From Bacillota bacterium (GTDB lineage: Bacteria; Bacillota; Clostridia; Lachnospirales; Lachnospiraceae): a DNA stretch of 13,595 bases. The stretch lies in assembly GCA_023424995.1 (NCBI GenBank), contig JAFADH010000064.1, positions 1-13,595 on the forward strand. The letters are read 5' to 3'. The notes below the pieces were generated by a model. The model saw nothing but the letters and a program-made list of their open reading frames with translations. It made no database searches and was not told where the DNA came from. Within the stretch, counting starts at the first letter, position 1; the number at the start of each line of letters is the position of its first letter. Position numbers and translations under genes: made by a program. Of this stretch, positions 1 through 6,427 are shown piece after piece.

Positions 1-128
1 CTGCCGGATACGGAATCCACGTAGTATGTATTACCTGCTGCCGCTGCGGTTACTGGAAATGACGCAAGAACAAGGCATAAGATAATTACTGCTGTCAGGA
101 TTCGAGATGAAACTCTTTCTCTTAACAT
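1..128 (-). CDS. Secreted beta-helix-type surface protein, N-terminal fragment (3' end outside window)
   Basis: The first 42 codons of a gene that runs off the left edge. The start is an ATG at 128-126, preceded 5 nt upstream by AGGAGGT at 134-140, an excellent Shine-Dalgarno sequence. The product begins MLRERVSSRIL, followed by a hydrophobic stretch (about residues 11-28) and an Ala-rich end, a typical Sec signal peptide with probable cleavage in the AAAAG region. The mature start NTYYVDSVSG closely matches TIYYVDSVTG at the mature start of the 1381-residue beta-helix protein encoded at 7678-11823. In that family the segment opens a right-handed parallel beta-helix domain, so this is probably a second extracellular carbohydrate-active or glycan-binding protein. 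It lies 113 nt after the chaperone gene ending at 242, in the same direction, and may be co-transcribed with it. The signal peptide is secure; the fold rests on a short N-terminal match only. Confidence 0.8.
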   Translation of the reverse strand, partial: MLRERVSSRILTAVIILCLVLASFPVTAAAAGNTYYVDSVSG

Positions 129-133
129 AATTT

Positions 134-140
134 ACCTCCT
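134..140 (-). promoter_or_regulatory. Strong Shine-Dalgarno AGGAGGT
   Basis: AGGAGGT on the minus strand, 5 nt before the ATG at 128. It fixes the start of the truncated secreted-protein gene, which is otherwise too short in the window to be called by length. Confidence 0.85.
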
Positions 141-175
141 CTTAATATGAATTGCTTTTATTAAACCCCCGACAC

Positions 176-225
176 ACTTTGCATTACCCCAAATAAAGCA
201 AAGTATCTGATATAGCTTTCATCAG
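176..225 (-). other. Short intergenic hairpins between chaperone and secreted-protein gene
   Basis: Two small inverted repeats follow the chaperone stop at 242: CTGAT/ATCAG (207-211 with 221-225) and ACTTTGC/GCAAAGT (176-182 with 198-204, 15-nt loop). Neither is followed by a T-run on the minus strand, so they are not convincing terminators. Read-through from the chaperone gene into the secreted-protein gene is therefore plausible. They could act as processing or stability elements, or be chance. Confidence 0.3.
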
Positions 226-241
226 CCGGAGGAATTAATCC

Positions 242-1312
242 TTATTCGATCTTTAATTTTTTATATATACTCTGATCTATAACAACATTGGCTTCTTTTA
301 CCAACGCATCAATATATTCGCTATATTTTTGATCCTTTAATACTTCTATAATTGAGTCCTTAGCCTCCTCCGGAGTGTAGAATCCTTCCTCTGTCCTCTC
401 CGTACATTTAATCACATAATAAGTATGATCCAGTTCAAATACATCGCTTATTTGATCCGGCTGTAATTCCAGAGCTTTCCCGGTAAACTCATAAGTTGCC
501 GGTCTGTAATCATTGCGTTGGGATTTGAAATCAAATACCTGCTCGCTGAATTCTATTTGAATTGATGCATCCTTACTGTAATATGAAGATAAGTCATCGA
601 ATTCTTCACCATCTGTAAATCTTCTGTGAATTTCATCAGCCTTTTCCTTTGCTGTTACTTTACTTTTATCATCTGAGTACTTAACAGCTATTTTTTCAAT
701 GACAGTTATCGCTGTTTTTGTATAATTGCCGCTTTGTTTACCTTCTTCATAATATTTCAAGATATCATCCTCGGAACATATGAGCTTTCCATCAATTTTT
801 TGCCTTAACTCATTAACCATATTCATAAATAAAAGCTTGAAATATACATCTTCTGTATACTGTTCAGGCCCGTAGATAATTTGGTTTTTCTCTAACGCAA
901 TTTTCCGTCGTTCATTTTCCTCATATAGATCCTTCAGATATTTGCCGTAGCTAATATCTTCAATTAGTCCTTCTTCTTTTGCGAGAATCTGCTGAACCTT
1001 GATGGTAATGCACTCCTCCAGTGCTGTTTTTTTTAACATCTCTGCGGGGACTTCTCCTTCAAAGCGGGTCTCCCAGAAGTCAACATCCGGTATCACACCA
1101 TACTTTTTATAGAAGTAATCTAATATCTCTGCCCTATGGGAAGAAAGTCCGGGCATAATTTCTTCTACAGTAATCACTTCACCGTTAACACTAGCTACAG
1201 AGCTGGTTTTCCACCTTTTTTCATGAATAAGATTTTCGATTATAAACCCTGTAATTAAAATTAACATTATAGTTATTGATATCACGAATAGTTTCTTAAC
1301 AAATTTGTTCAT
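242..1312 (-). CDS. Membrane-anchored SurA/PrsA-like foldase with degenerate PpiC domain (copy 1)
   Basis: A predicted extracytoplasmic chaperone of the SurA_N/PpiC class, 356 aa from the chosen start. An in-frame ATG at 1348 gives 12 more residues but lacks a ribosome site and lies at a likely -10 element; the ATG at 1312 has AGGGGG 6 nt upstream and puts a lysine-flanked membrane segment at residues 4-26. There is no lipobox Cys, so it is an uncleaved anchor rather than a PrsA-type lipoprotein. Residues about 35-185 are helical and SurA_N-like, with FW (79-80), GEVPAE (86-91), ENERR and YGPEQY (147-152). Residues about 198-306 fit a parvulin domain in spacing. However, the usual His near its first strand is replaced (ITVIEKIAV) and the C-terminal GYHII-type motif reads TYYVI. 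It is a diverged paralogue of the gene at 6428-7516. Probable role: post-export folding of the neighbouring beta-helix protein; isomerase activity is doubtful. Confidence 0.8.
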   Translation of the reverse strand: MNKFVKKLFVISITIMLILITGFIIENLIHEKRWKTSSVASVNGEVITVEEIMPGLSSHRAEILDYFYKKYGVIPDVDFWETRFEGEVPAEMLKKTALEECITIKVQQILAKEEGLIEDISYGKYLKDLYEENERRKIALEKNQIIYGPEQYTEDVYFKLLFMNMVNELRQKIDGKLICSEDDILKYYEEGKQSGNYTKTAITVIEKIAVKYSDDKSKVTAKEKADEIHRRFTDGEEFDDLSSYYSKDASIQIEFSEQVFDFKSQRNDYRPATYEFTGKALELQPDQISDVFELDHTYYVIKCTERTEEGFYTPEEAKDSIIEVLKDQKYSEYIDALVKEANVVIDQSIYKKLKIE

Positions 1313-1318
1313 AATTAA

Positions 1319-1324
1319 CCCCCT
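1319..1324 (-). promoter_or_regulatory. Shine-Dalgarno AGGGGG deciding the foldase start
   Basis: AGGGGG on the minus strand, 6 nt before the ATG at 1312. It supports this start over the in-frame ATG at 1348, which has no such site and would add residues ahead of the membrane anchor. Confidence 0.6.
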
Positions 1325-1346
1325 GCATCCTCCATATAACAACTTC

Positions 1347-1355
1347 AATATAGCA
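1347..1355 (-). promoter_or_regulatory. Possible extended -10 promoter for foldase copy 1
   Basis: The minus strand reads TGC-TATATT (TGn at 1355-1353, -10 at 1352-1347), an extended -10 form. No good -35 hexamer is seen at 16-18 bp, although TTGCAT lies 21 bp upstream. Initiation would be near 1340, giving a leader of about 28 nt and placing the ATG at 1348 outside the transcript. This is weak evidence in AT-rich DNA and an alternative to the stronger promoter at 1569-1597. Confidence 0.3.
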
Positions 1356-1493
1356 GAACGCAGATAGATTGATATGCAATTTGGTAAGATTTACATGTAA
1401 TATGATATGGAATCAAGAGATTTTATAACAGATTTATGGAGATCTACATACAGATTCATACATGGGGTTTATATATCCCCGTGCAGTGGAAGA

Positions 1494-1556
1494 AAGCAGT
1501 CCCGTCAAGGCCGCAAAACACTGTTATAGACAGCGTAATCCTTGACGGGACTGCTT
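1494..1556 (-). terminator. 17-bp perfect hairpin; terminator or structured 5' leader
   Basis: AAGCAGTCCCGTCAAGG (1494-1510) is an exact inverted repeat of 1540-1556, with a 29-nt loop that can itself pair CTGT with ACAG (1521-1524 and 1530-1533). On the minus strand the stem is followed by TCTTCC, extending a short T-rich run (TTTCTT), so it can work as an intrinsic terminator for the kinase operon that ends at 1635. The T-run is poorer on the plus strand. It also begins only about 6 nt after the predicted start of the promoter at 1569-1597, so it would equally form the extreme 5' end of that transcript. Confidence 0.6.
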
Positions 1557-1568
1557 CTGATGCGAAAA

Positions 1569-1597
1569 TTTATAAAAGGAATCGTTGAGTTTGTCAA
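1569..1597 (-). promoter_or_regulatory. Near-consensus sigma-A promoter
   Basis: The minus strand reads TTGACA (1597-1592), a 17-bp spacer, then TATAAA (1574-1569): a perfect -35, optimal spacing and a 5/6 -10. It lies just past the sensor kinase stop at 1635. Predicted initiation near 1562 points toward the foldase at 1312, giving a leader of about 250 nt that starts with the 17-bp hairpin. It is the best promoter match in the window. Confidence 0.75.
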
Positions 1598-1634
1598 GTA
1601 AATTGTGCAGCGCTCATAGTTTCTTCATAATAGT

Positions 1635-3455
1635 TTATCTCTCAAGCCTCATCTTCATATTAACTGTAGTTCCAACACCTTTTGAGCTCATGATACTTAA
1701 ACCGCTTTCTTTACCATAGTGCATCCGGATACGCATATTAATATTCGCCAGTCCGATGCTGCTCTTGGACCTGCTGATCTTGGTCACATCCTCGGCGGTT
1801 GCATGCTGAAATATGTCATTTAATTCTTTTTCTTTCTCCGGCTCCATTCCGGTTCCATTATCCGTAATGGATATCATGGCATAATCTTCCTCGATCCAGC
1901 CTCGAATATGAATCATGACTTCCTCTTCAATAACTTCCAGACCGTGATTCACAGAGTTCTCAACGATGGGCTGCATGGATAGCTTTAAGGCTGTGCAGGG
2001 ATAAAGAGCTTCATCAACATCAAAGGTAATCTTAAGCCTTCCGTTAAAACGCAATGCTATAATCATATAATAATCCATGATGCATTCGAGCTCATCCTTT
2101 ATGGTAGTGATCAAGCCGCCCTTTATGCTGTACCGGAAGATTTTTGACATACTGGTAGTGATCACGTCGATCTCCGAGATCTTGTGCACGGTAGCGATGG
2201 ATCTGATGCATTCCAGAGTATTATAAAGGAAATGCGGATTAATCTGGCTTTGCAGCGCCAGCATCTCCGCCTCCTTCTGCATAAGCTCCTTCTCATACAG
2301 CTCCGTCTGCATATGAAAGATCCGGCGGTTCATGGTCTCCACATTATCAAGCATGGTATTGATACTCTCGCTGATAGCGCCGAATTCATTTTTTGCAGTA
2401 TAATTGATCCGTTGCTTTCTCTTTCCCTTACCAATGATATCTAAAGCGGCATTAATATGCCGGATTGGTTTGGAAATACTGTATATTATTAACAGATCAA
2501 AAATAATCAGTATCATGATGGAGACTGCGGCAAGGAACATACCCAGATATAAAATCTCCATTGTCTCTGAGTAAATGCTTCGTACCGGCACAATATTAAT
2601 GGAATACCAGCCGGTCCTCCCGTGCTCCTTCATCAGCAAAAAACTGTTCCTGCCCATGAAATCCATCTCATTGATGGTTTCCTGCCGCAACTCATCGCTT
2701 CCTGCCAGCAGCAGATCCTTGATCTCCTGTGTCAGGTCCGCCTCGTTATAGATGGAATTAACCGCCATAACATTGGTATTGTCATCAACAATGATTACGG
2801 AGGCCTCCTCCGTAGCCGCCGTAGTCTCCACAATTTCATTCAAAGCGCTCTTCTTGGTCCAGACAATGCAGGTTCCAAGCCGTTCATGAATATCCTTAAA
2901 GATACCGGTTGTATAATAGACCGGGATAACATAGCCAAAGCCGTAGTTATACATTTCCAGGGTATTGGACTGGAAGAAGGTCGTAAAGAAGGTCGTCTGC
3001 CGATCCGTAAGCTCATATTTTTGCTGCATTTTTGAGAATACATAATAGTCAAAATACCGATTCGGAGAAAAGATTGCATTGGTATTATCAATGATGGCAA
3101 TATCATAAAGCTCTTCATTGGCGCTGATGATACCCTGAAGATAATTGGATAACAGATCCTGAAGCTCCTTCCTGCGATCCACCGTACCCTTCTTATCCTG
3201 ATTATTCAGCCGGAGCAGCTCCTGAATATATTGATTGTTCGATACTGTCTTACCGATGCTTGCAATGCGGTCGGTTAACAGCGTCAGCATGGTATCCGTC
3301 TGGGTGATCATGCTCTCGCTGTTGATCCGGTTCTGCTCATAATTGCGCCTAAAGATCGTGATGATATAGAACAGCTGTGTTACCATAACAAGTATGATGC
3401 ATACCGTACACATGATAATGATCTGTCTTCGAAAGCTTATATCTTTTCTAAACAT
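1635..3455 (-). CDS. YesM-type sensor histidine kinase
   Basis: A membrane sensor kinase of the YesM / HisKA_7TM-lacking 'His_kinase' class, 606 aa from the ATG at 3455. A GTG at 3464 is in frame, but the G-rich ribosome site (GGGGGA) ends 2 nt before it, against 11 nt before the ATG. Transmembrane helices at about residues 11-34 and 300-325 bracket a sensor region of roughly 260 residues. A HAMP segment follows (about 326-380, ISKPIRHINAAL). The phospho-acceptor motif is QSQINPHFLYN with His408. The ATPase has an N-box (ENSVNHG, about 499-505), DNGTGM and SSIGLANINMR, and ends with GVGTTV; all look intact. It starts 21 nt after the response regulator stop, in one operon. Family members phosphorylate an AraC-type regulator in response to extracellular sugars, often with an ABC transporter binding protein; none is present here. 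The ligand is unknown. Confidence 0.92.
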   Translation of the reverse strand: MFRKDISFRRQIIIMCTVCIILVMVTQLFYIITIFRRNYEQNRINSESMITQTDTMLTLLTDRIASIGKTVSNNQYIQELLRLNNQDKKGTVDRRKELQDLLSNYLQGIISANEELYDIAIIDNTNAIFSPNRYFDYYVFSKMQQKYELTDRQTTFFTTFFQSNTLEMYNYGFGYVIPVYYTTGIFKDIHERLGTCIVWTKKSALNEIVETTAATEEASVIIVDDNTNVMAVNSIYNEADLTQEIKDLLLAGSDELRQETINEMDFMGRNSFLLMKEHGRTGWYSINIVPVRSIYSETMEILYLGMFLAAVSIMILIIFDLLIIYSISKPIRHINAALDIIGKGKRKQRINYTAKNEFGAISESINTMLDNVETMNRRIFHMQTELYEKELMQKEAEMLALQSQINPHFLYNTLECIRSIATVHKISEIDVITTSMSKIFRYSIKGGLITTIKDELECIMDYYMIIALRFNGRLKITFDVDEALYPCTALKLSMQPIVENSVNHGLEVIEEEVMIHIRGWIEEDYAMISITDNGTGMEPEKEKELNDIFQHATAEDVTKISRSKSSIGLANINMRIRMHYGKESGLSIMSSKGVGTTVNMKMRLER

Positions 3456-3476
3456 CTGCTTCACCGTCCCCCGGCC

Positions 3477-4901
3477 TTATGCGGGAGTTTTCCTATATTG
3501 TGTCGGAGTCACGCCATACTTCTTCTTAAAGGCTTTAATAAAGTAGGAATAATCAATATAGCCAACCATCTCAGATATCTCAAATATGGTATATTCCGTG
3601 GAAACCAACAGCTTCTTCGCCTGCTCCATGCGTAACTTATTCAGATAATCCGAATAGGACATACCCGTATTACGCTTAAAGAGGAAGCTGGCATAGTTCT
3701 TGTTAATATAATACTTCTGAGAGATGTCCTTAAGTTTAATCTGTTCATTATAATGCTGATTCAGATAGCGCAGTATCTTGCTAAAGTTCGTACTGTCCTC
3801 ATTCTCCGTGTGATCCATATCGATGGTAGAGGTACCATAGATGTAATTAGTCTCTCTCAGCAGCTCCCGGAGCATGCTGTCAACATCCTCATATTCTGTC
3901 TCGAGCTGGTACCATTCCAAGACACTCAGCTCTGAATTTGCGAATTTATCCGGGTATAGGAGCTCAATATGCATTACGATCCGGTTCCAGGCAAAACAAA
4001 GGTCGTCGATAGTATATCCGTTTTCCGCAATCAACTGTGGTATCTGCTTCACCAGATTCGTATATTCGGTCAGGTGTCCGTCATCTAGCAGTTTGGTGAT
4101 GCGAACGATAAGGGGTGTGATTTTAGCGGTCTGCTTTGGTATATACCGATATGCCTTTTTCTCCTTTGTGATAAAATAATTCAAAGCAGCCTTACCGGAC
4201 TGAGAAATCATCTTAGGAATGTATAGAGCGGAATCATATTGGTCACTGATTCCTATAGTAGAAGTAAAGTTCTGCGCAATAATAAGCGAAGAAATATTCT
4301 CCTTCGCATTTATAATAAAATACTGCTTATCCTTCATGGCAATATTCACATAATCGATGTCCTTCTGATCAGCCAGGAAGGCTTTAAGCTCTTCATAGCC
4401 TTCCCCGATCCAGACTGCCGCCTGATAATATGGATATCGGTCCGGTAATCCATAATCCTCCGGGTTCAGGTCATCCGGATCATCCATGACCATCTCGAAT
4501 AATTTCTTGTTTTTTTCCTGAGCCTTTTGATCCAGCTTTGCTTTCAGCCTTTCTAACAGGGCATCATTCTCCTTAACGTTAATCGGCTTAAGGAGAAAAT
4601 CGAAGGCTCCCTTCTTAATGGCCTCCTTCGCATATTCAAACTGGGCAAAGCCACTGATGATGACGATCTCCGTATTCAGCTTATTCTCACGTATTTTATT
4701 CATAAGATCAAGCCCGCTGAACACAGGCATTTTTATATCAGTAAAGACAATATCCGGCTTCTTCTCAAGAATCGCCTCCAGCGCCTGAGTGGCAAAGGTA
4801 TATGTCCCGATAACCTCCATATCATATTGGCTCCAGTGAAAGGATTCCTTAATTCCCTGAAGAGTCCATATCTCATCGTCTACCAGTATAACCCTAAACA
4901 T
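3477..4901 (-). CDS. YesN-type response regulator with AraC HTH output
   Basis: The cytoplasmic partner of the kinase encoded immediately downstream, 474 aa. The receiver domain (1-120) has the acidic pair Asp8-Asp9, phospho-acceptor Asp55 (IVFTDIKMP), Ser83 (IISGFAQ) and Lys105 (LLKPI), so it should be phosphorylated normally. The middle (about 130-360) has no recognised motif beyond what is usual in long YesN-type regulators. The C-terminus (about 373-472) is a double helix-turn-helix of the AraC family, starting ILRYLNQHY and ending VGYIDYSYFIKAFKKKYGVTP. The start is supported by GGGAGG 10 nt upstream of the ATG at 4901. It has its own promoter and a leader of about 265 nt. Regulators of this class usually activate sugar uptake or glycoside hydrolase genes; the GH130 gene immediately upstream and the surface-protein operons are the natural candidates, but no target can be proven from sequence. 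Confidence 0.92.
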   Translation of the reverse strand: MFRVILVDDEIWTLQGIKESFHWSQYDMEVIGTYTFATQALEAILEKKPDIVFTDIKMPVFSGLDLMNKIRENKLNTEIVIISGFAQFEYAKEAIKKGAFDFLLKPINVKENDALLERLKAKLDQKAQEKNKKLFEMVMDDPDDLNPEDYGLPDRYPYYQAAVWIGEGYEELKAFLADQKDIDYVNIAMKDKQYFIINAKENISSLIIAQNFTSTIGISDQYDSALYIPKMISQSGKAALNYFITKEKKAYRYIPKQTAKITPLIVRITKLLDDGHLTEYTNLVKQIPQLIAENGYTIDDLCFAWNRIVMHIELLYPDKFANSELSVLEWYQLETEYEDVDSMLRELLRETNYIYGTSTIDMDHTENEDSTNFSKILRYLNQHYNEQIKLKDISQKYYINKNYASFLFKRNTGMSYSDYLNKLRMEQAKKLLVSTEYTIFEISEMVGYIDYSYFIKAFKKKYGVTPTQYRKTPA

Positions 4902-5235
4902 ACAAGTTCTCCCTCCCTATGTACGTACCAGTATACCGCCTGCAAATTAACCAGGCCAATTACATATGCCCTTCGTAACTTCGGATCACTTGTATCTGAC
5001 AATCTCCTGTTAAATGAAAGCAGCTTCGATCTTCGCATCCTCCGGTACTAAGCTCCGGTCATTATTTCTGCCGCCGGCGGGCGGGATAAAATAGCAGGCT
5101 CCATTGTTACCGAGCTCATTAATGGAAACTGAATGTCCTGCCCTTCATGGATTAATCTGCTTATTCTTAAATATTGTATCATATTTTTTATTTAAATGTA
5201 ATGGCTCAAATTACCATTCTCATATACTTGTTTCC
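4902..5235. other. 334-nt intergenic region: promoter and long leader of the two-component operon
   Basis: No gene is supported here. No terminator is visible after the GH130 stop at 5236, and a promoter for the regulator/kinase operon lies at 5173-5202. The remaining 265 nt would be 5' leader. It holds a G+C-rich palindrome CCGCCGGCGG (5071-5080), unlike the surrounding AT-rich DNA, a repeated ACCGGAG heptamer (5042-5060), and a 52-codon open frame (5038-4880) that overlaps the regulator start out of frame. That frame has a GGAGG abutting its ATG and no recognisable product. Confidence 0.5.
5173..5202 (-). promoter_or_regulatory. Probable promoter of the response regulator/kinase operon
   Basis: The minus strand reads ATTACA (5202-5197), an 18-bp AT-rich spacer, then TACAAT (5178-5173): 4/6 and 5/6 matches to the sigma-A consensus. 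It lies about 35 bp after the GH130 stop and would give a leader of about 265 nt. Confidence 0.5.
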
Positions 5236-6162
5236 TTACCTTTCCAAAGCTGCTTCCAGTAATAATGATACGGAGGTATCAGCAACACACTGATAGCGGT
5301 CAGAACCGCCATAGTACAGTTTAACGCTTCCATCCTCTTCAACGATATGCGAGGAAGCAAATACTACGTTGGGAGCAAACCCGTAATGCTCATACGGCAT
5401 CTCAGGTGATAGGATCGGTTCCTTGCCAACGCGGATGATCTTGGAGGGATCCTGAAGCTCAGTCAGCATAACGCCGGTATGATATAAATATTCATAATCA
5501 CATACGGTATATACGCCATGGAAAATGATCAGCCAGCCCTTATCTGTCTTGATCGGTGTCCCGCAAGGCCCGATCTTGCTGATACCCCATACACCTACAG
5601 TTGATTTGCCCGCTTCCAATACCTGCTTGTGATCACCCCAGAAGCGAAGATCCGGTGAACTGGTCATCCAGATACTGCCCACAGAGTTCGGTCTCTCAAG
5701 AGCTGTGTATAAGCCATTGATCTTCTCGGGAAAAAGCACGGTATTACGGTAGCCATAACCAGTGATAAAGCCTTTAAATTCAAAGCCTTCAAAATCCTTT
5801 GTTGTCATAAGTGCCATCCGGGCTTCCGCTGCGTGGCAGCAGAAGGTGATATAATACAGATCATCAATCCTGGTAATACGCGGATCATAATAGTTATCAC
5901 CAAAGATACGAAACTCCTCTGTCTGCGGCATAGGAATCACATCTCCCTGAATCCTCCAATTATCATAGCCGTTATCGCTGACGGCTACCATGAAGAAATC
6001 TCTTAGATCATAGCCTTCACAGCGAAGCACCATGTAGTACCTGCCATTATGCTTTACAGCAGAGGAATTAAAGACCCCTCTGCAGCTATATGGTATTATA
6101 TCATTTGTTATAATCGGATTTTTCTCATATCTTTTTACAATTTGTTTCTTAGAAATTGGCAT
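5236..6162 (-). CDS. GH130 family mannoside phosphorylase (possible hydrolase)
   Basis: A five-bladed beta-propeller enzyme of glycoside hydrolase family 130, 308 aa, no signal peptide, so cytoplasmic. Family members mainly release alpha-mannose 1-phosphate from beta-mannosides by phosphorolysis; some are beta-1,2-mannosidases. Visible family motifs: NPIIT (15-19), YYDPRIT (91-97; Asp93 aligns with the catalytic acid), LFPEKINGLY, SSPDLRFWGDH, GTPIKTDKGWLIIFHG, and the LTELQDPSKII / GFAPNVVF / YYGGSD end. The open frame extends to a TTG at 6234, but the ATG at 6162 matches the usual family start. Its ribosome site (GAAAGG, 12 nt upstream) is poor. The common LHRP motif reads LERP (Glu156), so phosphate binding should be checked. 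It is monocistronic or leads into the two-component operon, after a terminator at 6302-6342. Likely role: using imported mannooligosaccharides. Family call firm; reaction and linkage open. Confidence 0.88.
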   Translation of the reverse strand: MPISKKQIVKRYEKNPIITNDIIPYSCRGVFNSSAVKHNGRYYMVLRCEGYDLRDFFMVAVSDNGYDNWRIQGDVIPMPQTEEFRIFGDNYYDPRITRIDDLYYITFCCHAAEARMALMTTKDFEGFEFKGFITGYGYRNTVLFPEKINGLYTALERPNSVGSIWMTSSPDLRFWGDHKQVLEAGKSTVGVWGISKIGPCGTPIKTDKGWLIIFHGVYTVCDYEYLYHTGVMLTELQDPSKIIRVGKEPILSPEMPYEHYGFAPNVVFASSHIVEEDGSVKLYYGGSDRYQCVADTSVSLLLEAALER

Positions 6163-6259
6163 GGTTATTCTCGACCTTTCTGATTGTATTATTGAAGCTA
6201 AGCAGGAATACCTGCTCCAAGCATATTTTATCAACCGCCCCGGAGAAAGTAATGGTAAA

Positions 6260-6288
6260 ATAATACGGTATATATGTTATTTAATCAG
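6260..6288 (-). promoter_or_regulatory. Possible weak promoter of the GH130 gene
   Basis: The minus strand reads CTGATT (6288-6283), 17 bp, TATTAT (6265-6260). The -10 is a good match; the -35 matches only 3/6, as is common for activator-dependent promoters. It lies between the terminator at 6302-6342 and the GH130 start, leaving a leader of about 90 nt. Confidence 0.35.
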
Positions 6289-6301
6289 TTCTTTTCTTCA
6301 T

Positions 6302-6342
6302 AAAAAAAGCAATACCGGTTTATTTCGACCTGGTATTGCTTT
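6302..6342 (-). terminator. Intrinsic terminator of the CBM9/beta-helix/foldase operon
   Basis: AAAGCAATACC (6306-6316) pairs exactly with GGTATTGCTTT (6332-6342); a further GG/CC pair forms across a one-base bulge. On the minus strand the stem is followed by an unbroken T-run (plus-strand A's at 6308-6302). It lies 86 nt past the foldase stop at 6428. This is a classic Rho-independent terminator and separates the operon from GH130. Confidence 0.88.
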
Positions 6343-6351
6343 CTTATCCGC

Positions 6352-6391
6352 CAATATAAAATTACGAATCAATCAATATAAAATACGAATC
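6352..6391. repeat. Tandem direct repeat, 22-bp period, upstream of GH130
   Basis: CAATATAAAATTACGAATC (6352-6370) recurs as CAATATAAAATACGAATC (6374-6391), differing by one T, with a 3-nt gap. The 22-bp period is two helical turns, which matches the spacing of half-sites bound by AraC-family regulators. It lies about 100-140 bp upstream of the proposed GH130 initiation point, just before the terminator. The operator role is inference; AT-rich tandem duplication by chance is possible. Confidence 0.6.
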
Positions 6392-6427
6392 TATTTTTTT
6401 ATAAATTTATTTCATAAATCTTATCTT

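Larger units (their letters stand above)
1313..1634. other. 322-nt non-coding region with promoter and hairpins
   Basis: No coding sequence is supported between the sensor kinase stop and the foldase start. Reading the minus strand, it contains a near-consensus sigma-A promoter (1569-1597), a 17-bp perfect hairpin (1494-1556), a smaller hairpin (1461-1483, CATGGGG paired with CCCCGTG including one G-T pair, 9-nt loop), an AT-rich stretch, and a possible extended -10 (1347-1355). The arrangement suggests a structured 5' leader of about 250 nt, or a short independent RNA, ahead of the foldase/secreted-protein genes. Confidence 0.6.

Noticed and set aside
1313..1348. Upstream in-frame ATG at 1348 as the foldase start
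   Set aside because: It has no Shine-Dalgarno, overlaps a possible -10 element, and adds residues ahead of an already complete membrane anchor.
1494..1556. Inverted repeat as the ends of a small mobile element (MITE)
   Set aside because: No flanking target-site duplication or transposase was found, and the arms are separated by only 29 nt, which fits an RNA hairpin better.
2840..3118. Second minus-strand frame inside the sensor kinase gene
   Set aside because: An out-of-frame shadow of the kinase sensor domain; the kinase frame is continuous with all motifs in order.
4827..5051. Plus-strand 74-codon frame in the regulator leader
   Set aside because: It overlaps the regulator start antisense, has no ribosome site and no recognisable motif.
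5199..5217. AATGG/CCATT inverted repeat as a GH130 terminator
   Set aside because: The stem is only about 5 bp, overlaps the proposed -35 region, and has no T-run on the minus strand.
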